From Ancylobacter sp. Lp-2 (GTDB lineage Bacteria; Pseudomonadota; Alphaproteobacteria; Rhizobiales; Xanthobacteraceae): 64,000 bases of DNA. Below are positions 1-8,173 of the stretch, piece after piece. A program made the translations under genes and the position numbers. The DNA lies in the NCBI RefSeq assembly GCF_020523795.1, contig NZ_JAJALI010000007.1, positions 186,001 to 250,000 of the forward strand, read 5' to 3'. Within the stretch, counting starts at the first letter, position 1, and each line of letters starts with the position of its first letter. The notes under the pieces were generated by a model, which ran no database searches, was not told the origin of the DNA, and saw nothing but the letters and a program-made list of their open reading frames with translations.

Positions 1-339
1 CAGTTCGCCGGTGCGCGAGGCGAGGGGATCGATCTTGCCGGCGAGGTCGAGGGCGAGGATGTCGACCTCGATCACGGTGCCCGCCGGCAGGGCGCGGCGG
101 GCCTCGCGGTCGAAGAGGCGCGACAGCCCCTCGAAGGTGAGGCGCTGGTCGACGCTCGACCATTCGAGATTGCCGTCGACATAGCCTTGCGGGGCGAGGA
201 AGTTCACCCGCGCCGTGGCGGGCGAAGGCGGGGCGCCGGCCGGGGTGGCGCTCGCGGGACTGGAGGCGGCGAGCGCCGCCAGCAGCGTCAGGATGGAAAG
301 GCGAGGCGCGCGCATCGGGGCGAGCATCGACGGGTGCAT
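1..339 (-). CDS. DUF3016-type secreted protein (partial, 3' end outside window)
   Basis: Only the first 113 codons lie in the window; the gene runs off the left edge. The product starts with a signal peptide (basic MRAPR stretch, then a Leu/Ala core ending near ASA at about residue 31). The mature part has the pattern F-x-x-P-x-x-Y-x-D, then LPAG and a V-x-I-LALDLAG stretch, which fits the DUF3016 family of uncharacterised periplasmic proteins. The start at 339 is chosen because GGAGG lies 7 bases before it; ATGs at 327 and 315 are in frame. It follows the PEPCK-like gene on the same strand after 63 bases. The molecular function of the family is unknown. Confidence 0.6.
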   Translation of the reverse strand, partial: MHPSMLAPMRAPRLSILTLLAALAASSPASATPAGAPPSPATARVNFLAPQGYVDGNLEWSSVDQRLTFEGLSRLFDREARRALPAGTVIEVDILALDLAGKIDPLASRTGEL

Positions 340-402
340 CGGCTGTCCTCCGGCCGCGTGCCCAGCGCTTTCACGCCGGGCAGGGCAGGGGACAGCCTGC
401 CA

Positions 403-1956
403 TTATTCGGCGGCGATGGCCATGCGCGGCTGGGCCTCGCGCACCTCCGGGTCGACCTCGGCCTCGAAGCGGGCGAAGTTCTCCGCGAACATGCCGACGA
501 GGCGCTTGGCGGCCACCGCGTGGTCGCGGCGATTGGCCCAGGCCCCGACGGGATCGAGCAGCTTCGCCTCGACGCCTTCCACCTCCACCGGCACCTCGAA
601 GCCGAAATGCGGATCGGGGCGGAACGCGCCCGCCGCCAGCGAGCCGTCGAGCGCGGCGGCGACGAGGATATGCGAGGCTTCCGACGGGATGCGGACACCG
701 CGTCCGGCCTGGCCGCCGCTCCAGCCGGTATTGACCAGCCAGCAGACGGTGTCGCCGCCGGCGATCAGCTCGCGCAGCAGATGCGCGCCGGCCGCCGGGT
801 GGCGGTCGGGGGCGAAACGCGCGCGCGGCGCGCCGTCTTCCGCCGGCGCGGTGTAGCCGGACAGCAGGTGATAGACCGCCTGTTCCGGGCTGAGCCGGGC
901 GATGGCCGGCAGCACGCCGAAGCCGTCGCAGCTCACCAGGAACAGCGTGCGCGCCGCGCCGGCATGGCCGGCCTCGCTGCCGGGCAGCACCGCCCGCGCG
1001 GCGGGCGCGGCGGACAGGTCCGGCTCGCGGCTGTCGGCATCCAGCGGCACGTTCTCCAATATGGTGCCGAAACCGCCCTTGCCGTCGAGCGCATGCACCC
1101 GCCGGCGGCGGCCGGTGAACAAGCCGAACACGCCGTCCCGGCTCCAACCCAGCGGGCCGTCGGCGATCAGGACGAAGCGCGGATCGGCAGTGAGGGCGCC
1201 GGCCAGCGCGCTCTTGCCGCTGTCGGCCGGGCCGAGGAACAGGGTGAGCCCGCCCTCGGCGTCGAGCGAGGCGGCACCGCTCAGCGTCAGCGCGCCGGCA
1301 CCGGCCAGCACGTCGCCGACATGGGCGACCAGAGCCTGCTCGACATGGCCGAGATCGAGCGTGCCGCTGACCAGCAGCAGGCCGGCTTCGGCGTCCTCGG
1401 CGATCAGGCCGGGGCCGGCGATGCCGTGGCGGTCGGCATCCGGCCGGAACGCCGGCAGGCAGAACAGCGTGATGTCCGGCACGAAGCCACCGATGCTGTC
1501 GCGCTCGGGCGCCTGCATCAGGTTGCGAATGGCGAGCGCGTGCCAGGCATGCTCGGTGAACACCCGCAGCCGGCGGATCTGGCCGGGGGCGATCGCCACA
1601 TGCAGGTCCTGCGCGAACAGGGTGCGGCCGGAGGCGTGGGCGAGCATGTCGTCGCGCAGCACGTCGAAGGCCGCGCGGCCGAGCAAGGCGGTGGCTTCCG
1701 ACGTCGTGCCTTCCGGCGTGGTGCCTTCCGATGCCTCGGCTGGCTCGCCGACCCGGTACCGCGTCAGCGGCGCCGCGCCGGACGCGATGCCGCTCTCGAC
1801 CACCAGCGCGCCGGTGGCGGACAGACGGGCCTCGCCGCGGGCGATGGCGCGTTCGTAAAGCGTGGGGCCGGCAAGGTTCCAAAACACCTTGCCCGAACCG
1901 GAGAGACCCGCAGCGGCTGCCGCGTTCTCCTGGTTGCGCATGCCGGTTTCCAGCAT
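403..1956 (-). CDS. pckA: Degenerate ATP-type phosphoenolpyruvate carboxykinase homologue (probable pseudoenzyme)
   Basis: The frame is intact (517 aa, AAGGAG before the ATG) and collinear with ATP-dependent PEP carboxykinase, which turns oxaloacetate plus ATP into PEP plus CO2. Well-kept segments are GFGVLPAIARLSPEQ, YHLLSGYTA, NTGWSGG and a C-terminal NFGFEVPV-like stretch (here HFGFEVPV). The usual active-site motifs are changed: TGRSPKDK reads SGAAPLTR; the GEMKK lysines and the MHCSAN histidine are gone; GLSGTGKTT reads GPADSGKSA, still a valid Walker A; DDEHGW reads DGPLGW; the GCYAK lysine is missing, and the region before FxxxFGAPF is shortened. The gene sits at the conserved pckA position next to chvI. 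From family knowledge, gluconeogenic activity is not expected; a nucleotide-binding regulatory role is speculation. The symbol is given by homology and position only. Confidence 0.8.
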   Translation of the reverse strand: MLETGMRNQENAAAAAGLSGSGKVFWNLAGPTLYERAIARGEARLSATGALVVESGIASGAAPLTRYRVGEPAEASEGTTPEGTTSEATALLGRAAFDVLRDDMLAHASGRTLFAQDLHVAIAPGQIRRLRVFTEHAWHALAIRNLMQAPERDSIGGFVPDITLFCLPAFRPDADRHGIAGPGLIAEDAEAGLLLVSGTLDLGHVEQALVAHVGDVLAGAGALTLSGAASLDAEGGLTLFLGPADSGKSALAGALTADPRFVLIADGPLGWSRDGVFGLFTGRRRRVHALDGKGGFGTILENVPLDADSREPDLSAAPAARAVLPGSEAGHAGAARTLFLVSCDGFGVLPAIARLSPEQAVYHLLSGYTAPAEDGAPRARFAPDRHPAAGAHLLRELIAGGDTVCWLVNTGWSGGQAGRGVRIPSEASHILVAAALDGSLAAGAFRPDPHFGFEVPVEVEGVEAKLLDPVGAWANRRDHAVAAKRLVGMFAENFARFEAEVDPEVREAQPRMAIAAE

Positions 1957-2097
1957 GTGTTACTCCTTCTCGTCATATCCGCCGGGCGGCAAACTGACGG
2001 AGCACTCAGGCCATTTGTCTGTCATACAGGGTCGAAACCATGGCGAAACCGGGTCGCCGCGATGGCGACCCGTCCATATTTAGGTACCGTTTCGCGC

Positions 2098-2901
2098 TCA
2101 GTGGGGGTCGTGCCGGTGCTCGTCGGCGGGCGTGTCGCCGTCGCGGCGCCGGGCCGGCACGCCGGCGATTTCGCGAGCCTTCACCGCGAGTTCGACCAGG
2201 ACGCGGTGGACATCATGCGCACCCGTGATGCGCCGGCCGAAGGGCAGGCGGCGGGCTTCGTGGCCGCAGAGCAGATCGCAGCCTTCCGGGTCGATGCCGG
2301 TCATGCGCCAGTCGCCGGCAGCCGCGCCGAGCAGGGCGGTGGCGTAGAGGCCGATGGCGTCGGCATGGTCCTCGTTCATATGCGCGATGGCGCCTTCCTC
2401 GCTCGCCAGCGCCTCCTCGGCGCCGGACAGGTCGGTGAGGAAATCGGCGGCCGGCACCTCGGCGATGCGGCCGAAGCCGGCGACCAGATGCGCGCTCTCC
2501 AGCTCGACGCGGTAGAAGGCGAAGTCCTTGAAGTCGGCGAAGCCGGCCGAATCGGCGTGACGGGCGAGGAAGCGGCGCCGGGCGGTGGCGATCTCCGCCT
2601 CGCCATCGACGCGGAAGATGTGCCCCTTGAGGCTGGCGCGCGAGCCCTGCAGCTCGTCGCCCTCGCGGCGCTCGTCGACCAAGAGGCTGACACGGCGGTC
2701 GCCGGCGATGTTGCGGGTGTGGCGGGCGAGCTGCGACAGCAGCAGCACCGGGGCGCCGTCATGCAGGCTCGCCACCTGCACCAGCGAGGCATAGGGCCAG
2801 CCGTCGCGATCCAGGCTGGCCAGCGCGCCGGTGCGGGCCTCGCGCAGCAGGCGCTTCACGGTGGCGGCGGCGTCGAAAGCGGAGGCGTTCATGTCGTTCA
2901 T
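2098..2901 (-). CDS. HugZ-family FMN/heme-binding split-barrel protein with DUF2470 domain
   Basis: A 267-aa cytoplasmic protein. Residues about 5-155 form a pyridoxamine-5'-phosphate-oxidase-like split barrel (pattern ARTGALASLDRDGWPYASLV, then LLLSxLARHTRN and RVSLLVDE). The C-terminal 80 residues are a DUF2470 domain with the hallmark HMNEDHADA. This architecture is that of HugZ/HutZ-type heme-utilisation proteins and of uncharacterised relatives in alphaproteobacteria, so heme degradation is possible but not shown. The start at 2901 has GGGAG upstream; an in-frame ATG follows at 2892. It is divergent from chvI and lies 141 bases before the PEPCK-like gene on the same strand. Confidence 0.75.
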   Translation of the reverse strand: MNDMNASAFDAAATVKRLLREARTGALASLDRDGWPYASLVQVASLHDGAPVLLLSQLARHTRNIAGDRRVSLLVDERREGDELQGSRASLKGHIFRVDGEAEIATARRRFLARHADSAGFADFKDFAFYRVELESAHLVAGFGRIAEVPAADFLTDLSGAEEALASEEGAIAHMNEDHADAIGLYATALLGAAAGDWRMTGIDPEGCDLLCGHEARRLPFGRRITGAHDVHRVLVELAVKAREIAGVPARRRDGDTPADEHRHDPH

Positions 2902-3179
2902 GGGAAGGTCTCCCGCGTGGCTTTCCCGGCCAGCCGTCTCAGTGACGAAGCCCGGCCGCAGCGTCAAGTGCGAGCCGATGCCACACGGGACCGGCGGGCA
3001 TTTTCGTACGCCCGACACGGAAGTTTGCGCCCGTCATCCCCACCCATGCGGGCCGGCGCATTGGCTAACCGCTTCGAAACGCGCTATTTCTATCTGAGTC
3101 TGCTTGCGTGTCACATTCTGGCCACGCCAGCACGGTTCACCGCCGGTTGCGACATCCGCCGCCGAACAGGAACATGTAG

Positions 3180-3878
3180 ATGCCGACCATCGCTCTCGTC
3201 GACGACGACCGCAATATCCTGACTTCCGTCTCGATCGCCCTCGAATCCGAAGGTTACCGCATCCAGACCTATACGGACGGCGCGACCGCGCTGGACGGCT
3301 TCAAGAGCAATCCGCCCGACCTCGCCATCTTCGACATCAAGATGCCGCGCATGGACGGCATGGAGCTGCTGCGCCGCCTGCGCCAGAAGAGCGACATGCC
3401 GGTGATCTTCCTCACCTCCAAGGATGACGAGATCGACGAGCTGTTCGGCCTGAAGATGGGCGCCGACGACTTCATCAAGAAGCCGTTCTCGCAGCGCCTG
3501 CTGGTCGAGCGGGTGAAGGCAGTGCTGCGCCGCGTCGCCCCCAAGGACGGCACCGCGCCGCGCGAGACCGACAGCGCCAAGGTGCTGGAGCGCGGCCTGC
3601 TGCGCATGGATCCCGAGCGCCACACCTGCACCTGGAAGGGCGAGAACGTGACGCTGACCGTCACGGAGTTCCTCATCCTGCAGGCGCTCGCCACCCGCCC
3701 CGGCGTGGTGAAGAGCCGCAACGCGCTGATGGACGCCGCCTATGACGACCAGGTCTATGTCGACGACCGCACCATCGACAGCCACATCAAGCGGCTTCGC
3801 AAGAAGTTCAAGGTGACGGACGACAATTTCGAGATGATCGAGACCCTGTACGGCGTCGGCTATCGCTTCAAGGAGTAG
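3180..3878 (+). CDS. chvI: ChvI response regulator (OmpR family)
   Basis: A 232-aa OmpR-type regulator. The receiver domain has the acidic pair D9/D10, phosphoacceptor D52 in the [11 protein letters not shown] motif, and the conserved Lys in TSKDD; the C-terminal winged helix has [11 protein letters not shown] and [16 protein letters not shown]. It is the cognate regulator of ChvG and in rhizobia controls the response to acid and envelope stress, exopolysaccharide and carbon use. The order chvI-chvG-hprK-EIIA-HPr, with a pckA homologue upstream, is the canonical one in Hyphomicrobiales. It probably shares a transcript with chvG, which starts 7 bases after its stop. Confidence 0.95.
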   Translation: MPTIALVDDDRNILTSVSIALESEGYRIQTYTDGATALDGFKSNPPDLAIFDIKMPRMDGMELLRRLRQKSDMPVIFLTSKDDEIDELFGLKMGADDFIKKPFSQRLLVERVKAVLRRVAPKDGTAPRETDSAKVLERGLLRMDPERHTCTWKGENVTLTVTEFLILQALATRPGVVKSRNALMDAAYDDQVYVDDRTIDSHIKRLRKKFKVTDDNFEMIETLYGVGYRFKE

Positions 3879-3885
3879 GCGGCTC

Positions 3886-5793
3886 GTGCTCGACCCGGAG
3901 CAGACGCGCAACCTGCCGCCCGGCGAGGACCCGGAGGAGCAGGACGAGGGCGCGCCCGAGACGTCGATGCCGGACGAGACGCGCCGGCGCGGCGGCGTGG
4001 CGGGCGCGCTCGGCGCCGGCCTGCTCAGCGGCCTGCGCCGGCTGAAGCATTTCGTCGAGCAGAAGAGCTCGTCGAGCCTCACCCGCCGCATCGTGCTGCT
4101 CAACCTCGCCGGCATGGGCGCGCTGGTGGCGGGCATCCTCTATCTGTCGGAGTTCCGCGCCGGGCTGATCGACGCGCGGGTGCAGAGCCTGCTGGTGCAG
4201 GGCGAGATCATCGCCGGCGCCATCGCCGCCTCGGCGCAGGTCGATTCCAACGCCATCACCATCGATCCCGAGCGGCTGCTGGAGTTGCAGGCCGGCGAGA
4301 GCTACGGGCCGGGCGAGGAAGGCTTCGCGCCGCTGGAATTCCCGATCAATCCGGAGCGGGTCGCCCCGGTGCTGAAGCGGCTCGTCGAGCCGACCGGCAC
4401 CCGCGCCCGCATCTATGACCGCGACGGCATCCTCTTGCTCGATTCGCGCTCGCTCTATTCGCGCGGCGAGATCCTGCGCTTCGAATTGCCCGAGCCGACC
4501 GCGCGCCAGCCGAACTGGATGGAGCACGGCTGGAACAGCATGAAGATGTGGTTCGAGCGCGGCGACCTGCCGATCTATCACGAGCTCGGGCCGAACAACG
4601 GCAAGGGCTACCCGCAAGTGGTGGACGCCCTGCTCGGCCAGAAGGCCAGCGCGGTGCAGGTGAATGAGCGCGGCCAGATCATCGTCTCGGTGGCAGTGCC
4701 GGTGCAGCGCTTCCGCGCCATTCTCGGCGCGCTGCTGCTCTCCACCCAGGGCGGCGAGATCGACGAGGCGGTGGCGGCCGAGCGGCTGGTCATCGTGCGG
4801 GTGTTCCTCGTCGCCATGGTGGTGATGGTGGTGCTGTCGCTGCTGCTGGCCGGCACCATCGCCGGCCCGGTGCGCCGGCTCGCCGATGCCGCCGAGCGCG
4901 TGCGCCGCCGTACCCGCCAGCGGGTCGAGATCCCCGATTTCACCGGCCGCTCCGATGAGATCGGCCACCTTTCGGGGGCGCTACGCGATATGACCGACGC
5001 GCTCTATTCGCGCATCGAGGCCATCGAGAGCTTCGCCGCCGACGTGTCGCACGAATTGAAGAACCCGCTGACCTCGCTGCGCTCCGCCGTGGAGACGCTG
5101 CCGCTCGCCAGGAACGACAATTCGCGCGGGCGGCTGATGGAGGTGATCCAGCACGACGTGAAGCGGCTCGACCGGCTGATCACCGACATCTCCGACGCCT
5201 CGCGCCTCGACGCCGAACTGCAGCGGCAGGAGGCCGAGCCGGTCGACCTGCGCCGGCTGCTGGGCACGGTGTGCGGGGTGCAGAACGACGTGGTGCGCGG
5301 CGACGACGTGAAGGTGACGCTCAGCTTCGATCCGGAGGCCGAGGGCGGCAAGCCGGTGCCCTTCGTGGTGCAGGGCCACGATTCCCGCCTCGGCCAGGTG
5401 ATCAACAACCTGATCGACAATGCCCGCTCCTTCTCGCCCAAGGGCGGCGAGGTGCGGGTGGCCTGCCACAAGGTGAAGGGCGGGGTCGAGGTCATCGTCG
5501 ACGACGACGGGCCCGGCATTCCCGAGCATGCGCTCGCCCGCATCTTCGAGCGCTTCTACACCGATCGGCCGGAGGAGCAGGGCTTCGGGCAGAATTCCGG
5601 CCTCGGCCTGTCGATCTCCAAGCAGATCGTCGAGGCGCATGGCGGGCGGATCTGGGCCGAGAATCGCGCCCCCGCCCCGCCGCCGCCGGAGCCCGAGCCG
5701 GCCGAGGGCGCGCCGCCGCGCAAGCGCCGCCGCCCGGCGAAGAAGGGGGCGAGCGGTGGAGCGCGCTTCATCGTGCGGCTGCCCTGCACATGA
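3886..5793 (+). CDS. chvG: ChvG sensor histidine kinase
   Basis: A 635-aa inner-membrane kinase paired with ChvI. An acidic N-terminal tail of about 60 residues precedes TM1 (about 70-90). A periplasmic domain follows, then TM2 (about 302-325), HAMP, a HisKA domain with H389 in SHELKNPLTS, and a HATPase domain with N box NLIDNAR, G1 DDDGPGIP and G2 SGLGLSIS. The GTG start at 3886 uses the AAGGAG that overlaps the end of chvI. Near the C terminus a Pro/Glu run followed by a Lys/Arg-rich patch (roughly residues 593-624) interrupts the final strand of the ATPase fold before the terminal FIVRLP motif. This insert is unusual compared with the compact end of most histidine kinases. Confidence 0.93.
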   Translation: MLDPEQTRNLPPGEDPEEQDEGAPETSMPDETRRRGGVAGALGAGLLSGLRRLKHFVEQKSSSSLTRRIVLLNLAGMGALVAGILYLSEFRAGLIDARVQSLLVQGEIIAGAIAASAQVDSNAITIDPERLLELQAGESYGPGEEGFAPLEFPINPERVAPVLKRLVEPTGTRARIYDRDGILLLDSRSLYSRGEILRFELPEPTARQPNWMEHGWNSMKMWFERGDLPIYHELGPNNGKGYPQVVDALLGQKASAVQVNERGQIIVSVAVPVQRFRAILGALLLSTQGGEIDEAVAAERLVIVRVFLVAMVVMVVLSLLLAGTIAGPVRRLADAAERVRRRTRQRVEIPDFTGRSDEIGHLSGALRDMTDALYSRIEAIESFAADVSHELKNPLTSLRSAVETLPLARNDNSRGRLMEVIQHDVKRLDRLITDISDASRLDAELQRQEAEPVDLRRLLGTVCGVQNDVVRGDDVKVTLSFDPEAEGGKPVPFVVQGHDSRLGQVINNLIDNARSFSPKGGEVRVACHKVKGGVEVIVDDDGPGIPEHALARIFERFYTDRPEEQGFGQNSGLGLSISKQIVEAHGGRIWAENRAPAPPPPEPEPAEGAPPRKRRRPAKKGASGGARFIVRLPCT

Positions 5794-5813
5794 GGACATA
5801 AGGGGGGACCTGG

Positions 5814-6299
5814 ATGACCGAGGACGGACCGATCGCCGGTGCCCATCGCAGTTCCACCCACCATGCCTCCTGCGTGCGGGTGGGCGAGGCCGGGGTGTTG
5901 ATCCGCGGCCCGTCCGGCGCCGGCAAGTCGCATCTCGCCTTCGCGCTGATCCTCGCCGGGCGCACCGGCCTCATCCCCGAGACGGTGCTGGTCGGCGACG
6001 ACCGCCTGGTGCTGGAGCGGCGCGGGGACGGGCTGTTCGCCGCCCCGGTGCCGGCGCTGGCCGGCCTCCTCGAGGTGCGCGGCGCCGGGCTGCGCCGGGT
6101 GCCCTATATCGCGGAAGTCGAGGTGGCGCTGGTGGTCGACCTTCACACGCCCGACGGCGCGCGGATGCCGCGACCGGAGGATTGCCGCCTCGCGATCGGC
6201 GGCGTCACGCTCACCCGGCTACCGGTCTATGACCGCGGCGATGCGGTGCACCAAGTGCTGGCGATGCTCTCCACCGAGGCCGCGCTTCAGGAAACTTAA
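5814..6299 (+). CDS. hprK: HPr kinase/phosphorylase, short C-terminal-domain form
   Basis: A 161-aa protein consisting only of the catalytic domain of HprK, as is usual in Alphaproteobacteria; the Firmicutes enzyme is about 310 aa. The Walker A motif is GPSGAGKS (residues 32-39), followed by VGDDRLVL and the HprK signature EVRGAGLRRV. The enzyme phosphorylates or dephosphorylates the regulatory serine of HPr. Its likely substrate is encoded just downstream and keeps that serine. The ATG at 5814 has a purine-rich AGGGGGGA Shine-Dalgarno. It follows chvG by 20 bases, consistent with one operon linking envelope sensing and the regulatory PTS. Confidence 0.92.
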   Translation: MTEDGPIAGAHRSSTHHASCVRVGEAGVLIRGPSGAGKSHLAFALILAGRTGLIPETVLVGDDRLVLERRGDGLFAAPVPALAGLLEVRGAGLRRVPYIAEVEVALVVDLHTPDGARMPRPEDCRLAIGGVTLTRLPVYDRGDAVHQVLAMLSTEAALQET

Positions 6300-6350
6300 A
6301 GCATATCCGGTGGAAATTGCCGGCGCTTTTCGGGGGCTGGCAGCGTCGCA

Positions 6351-6365
6351 CTGGAAAAATTCCAG
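6351..6365. promoter_or_regulatory. Palindrome CTGGAA-AAA-TTCCAG upstream of EIIA gene
   Basis: A perfect 6-bp inverted repeat with a 3-base centre. It lies in the 277-base gap between hprK and the EIIA gene, 211 bases before the EIIA start. A second, looser GGAAAT / ATTTCC pair surrounds it. The gap holds no supported gene. It may be an operator for an internal promoter of the EIIA-HPr pair; no regulator can be named from sequence. Confidence 0.35.
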
Positions 6366-6576
6366 TTATTTCCGGTGCTTAGTCCATGTTCGCGCGCGGC
6401 GGCGCCCATCCCCCGTCATCCCCAGGCTTTCGCGCGGCGTACTTGCCAATTATGTGCAGCGCAACGATGATGCTTCCCCCACGGGAGCGGGGGTCGGCCC
6501 GCTTGTCTCGGAAATCCTGGCAGCGTCGGACGGACGCGCCGGGGGATCGTGCCGGTCAGCCGCACGGCGGAGCAGA

Positions 6577-6978
6577 ATGATAGGGCTTGTACTCGTCACC
6601 CACGGACGCCTTGCCAGCGAGTTCCGTGCGGCGTTGGAACATGTGATGGGACCGCAGTCCCAGATCGAGGCCGTCACCATTGGGCCCGATGACGACATCG
6701 AGCAGCGCCGTCTCGACATCGTCGCCTCGGTGAAGGCGGTGAACACCGGCCATGGCGTGGTGATCCTCACCGACATGTTCGGCGGCACGCCGTCCAACCT
6801 CGCCATCTCGGTGATGACCGAGCCGGACATCGAGGTGGTCGCCGGCATCAACCTGCCGATGCTGGTCAAGCTCGCCACCGTGCGCGGCGAGGTGCCGATG
6901 GACGTCGCCGTGGCGCAGGCGCAGGAAGCCGGGCGCAAATACATCAACATCGCCAGCCGCGTGCTCGCGGGGAAATGA
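6577..6978 (+). CDS. PTS EIIA of the mannose (Man) family
   Basis: A 133-aa single-domain PTS protein of the EIIA-Man type. It begins [13 protein letters not shown], where His10 is the expected phosphorylation site, and continues with [13 protein letters not shown], a family signature. It accepts phosphate from HPr. In Alphaproteobacteria this EIIA is usually without EIIBC partners and has a regulatory role, for example in carbon and polyhydroxybutyrate control. GGAG lies 5 bases upstream of the chosen ATG; longer in-frame versions start inside the spacer and lack homology. The stop codon overlaps the HPr start by 4 bases (ATGA), so translation is probably coupled. Confidence 0.92.
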   Translation: MIGLVLVTHGRLASEFRAALEHVMGPQSQIEAVTIGPDDDIEQRRLDIVASVKAVNTGHGVVILTDMFGGTPSNLAISVMTEPDIEVVAGINLPMLVKLATVRGEVPMDVAVAQAQEAGRKYINIASRVLAGK

Positions 6979-7283
6979 CGGGCGGGGACATCAGCTTGGC
7001 CACCGCCTCCGCCGCCCTGCAGCGCGAACTGCCCATCCTCAACAAGCGCGGCCTGCACGCGCGCGCCTCCGCCAAATTCGTGCAGACGGTGGAGCGCTTC
7101 GACGCCGTGGTGCGGGTGACGCGCTGCGGCGAGACGGTGAGCGGCACCTCGATCATGGGGCTGATGATGCTCGCCGCCGCGCCGGGCACCTCCATCCTGG
7201 TGGAGGCCGAGGGCCGCGAGGCCGAGGCGGCGATCACCGCGCTGGCCGATCTGGTGGGCGACCGCTTCGGCGAGGGCGAGTAG
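6975..7283 (+). CDS. ptsH: HPr phosphocarrier protein
   Basis: A 102-aa HPr with a short N-terminal extension of about 15 residues. The catalytic histidine is H28 in RGLHARAS. The regulatory serine is S59 in [10 protein letters not shown], equivalent to Ser46 of classical HPr, so the protein can be a substrate of the HprK encoded upstream. It transfers phosphate from EI (ptsP, outside this window) to EIIA proteins. It overlaps the EIIA gene by ATGA and ends the operon-like run; a repeat-rich non-coding gap of 890 bases follows. Confidence 0.94.
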   Translation: MTGGDISLATASAALQRELPILNKRGLHARASAKFVQTVERFDAVVRVTRCGETVSGTSIMGLMMLAAAPGTSILVEAEGREAEAAITALADLVGDRFGEGE

Positions 7284-7393
7284 CGGCTCGGGCGGCGGCT
7301 CGGGCGGCGGACGCCGCCTTCTTCCTTGTCGTTCTCAACGATCATCCCCTCGGGAGCCGGCGGGCTTGGACCCTTCCGGGACAGCGCCCCATG

Positions 7394-7592
7394 GCCGGGC
7401 GCGACTGCTTCTCCCTCTCCCCGTGGGGAAAGGGTTGGGGTGAGGGGGCTCTACGCTTCCCGATGTCGTCCCCCCGACCCGCCGAGCGGGCCACCTCTCC
7501 GCCGAAACCGGCTGTTACCGTCTTCGGCCTTGCCGGAGCCGAACCCGGCAACAGCCGGGTTCGGACGGGGAGAGGGAAGTTAAGGGAAGGCT
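7394..7592. repeat. Intergenic repeat, copy A
   Basis: The 890-base gap from HPr to ahcY (7284-8173) contains no supported gene. It holds two related elements of about 195 bases. Copy A starts TCTCCCCGTGGGGAAAGGG and runs through GCTTCCCGATGTCGT and GCCGAGCGGGCCAC. It then has the hairpin-forming AACCCGGCAACAGCCGGGTT and ends GGACGGGGAGAGGGAA. The ends are inverted (CTCTCCCC / GGGGAGAG), and the same features recur in copy B and near 59171-59360. Confidence 0.7.
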
Positions 7593-7710
7593 CGGGGATC
7601 GACCGGGGCCGCCGCTGCCTTCTCGGCTGCCGGCTTGTCCTGCTCTTTCCGAGTAGCCTTTCGAGACGTGAGGCCGGGTCGAACCCCTGCGGGACCGGCG
7701 ACCCTTGGCC

Positions 7711-7905
7711 GTGTGCGGCTCCTCCCCCCTCCTCGTGGCGGAGAGGGGTGAGGGGGGCCTACGCTTCCCGATGTCGTTCCCCTCATCGTCCCGCCGAGCG
7801 GGCCACTTCTCTGTCGAACCCGGCTGTTGCCGTTTTCGGCCTTGCCGGAACGGAACCCGCCAACAGGCGGCTTCGGACGGGGAGAGGGAAGGTAGGGGGC
7901 AGCTC
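7711..7905. repeat. Intergenic repeat, copy B
   Basis: The second copy of the element at 7394-7592, in the same orientation. It shares CTACGCTTCCCGATGTCGT, CCGCCGAGCGGGCCAC, CGGCTGTT-CCGT and TTCGGCCTTGCCGGA, and the end TTCGGACGGGGAGAGGGAA. The copies differ by point changes and small indels. In copy B the internal stem carries compensating changes (CCGCCAACAGGCGG instead of CCGGCAACAGCCGG), which suggests selection on, or a shared origin for, the folded form. Confidence 0.7.
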
Positions 7906-8022
7906 GGAGGTGGCCCGGCATCGGTTGAGCGGGCGACAGCCTGTCGAGCGCGGACGGCGGCATTTCGGAGGCGGTCGCCGGGGTGCGGCGGGCGGCATTT
8001 CAGGCTTCGCTGTCATCCTGTC

Positions 8023-8042
8023 ATATAAAGACATCTTTATAT
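8023..8042. promoter_or_regulatory. ahcY operator: ATATAAAGA-CA-TCTTTATAT
   Basis: A perfect inverted repeat with 9-bp arms and a 2-base centre. It is strikingly AT-rich in a GC-rich region and lies 131 bases before the ahcY start. The position and sequence fit the class of operators bound by SahR, the ArsR-family SAH-responsive repressor of methionine-cycle genes in proteobacteria. That identification comes from memory of the regulon and is inference. No sahR gene lies in the window. No SAH riboswitch fold was recognised in the leader. Confidence 0.6.
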
Positions 8043-8173
8043 CGTTATTGAAACCTTTGGGCGGGACTGCTATCAACCCGACCGAGCTTCGATCCATCGG
8101 GCCGGAGCCGCTTCGTCCATGCCGTCGGCATGGCGGCGGCGCGCGGCTCGTCAGGCACAAGGAAATCCCGATC

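Noticed and set aside
403-1956. Sequencing error or frameshift as the reason for the missing PEPCK motifs.
   Set aside because: Conserved blocks lie on both sides in the same frame, and the substitutions are spread over the whole length without local frame changes.
187-3222. A 1011-codon plus-strand open frame.
   Set aside because: It is antisense to the PEPCK-like and HugZ-type genes, which have clear homology and ribosome sites. Long shadow frames are expected in GC-rich DNA; its translation is Arg/Ala/Gly-rich and low in complexity.
7906-8173. A SAH or SAM riboswitch in the ahcY leader.
   Set aside because: I could not find the paired conserved blocks of known classes; the AT-rich palindrome is a better explanation for control.
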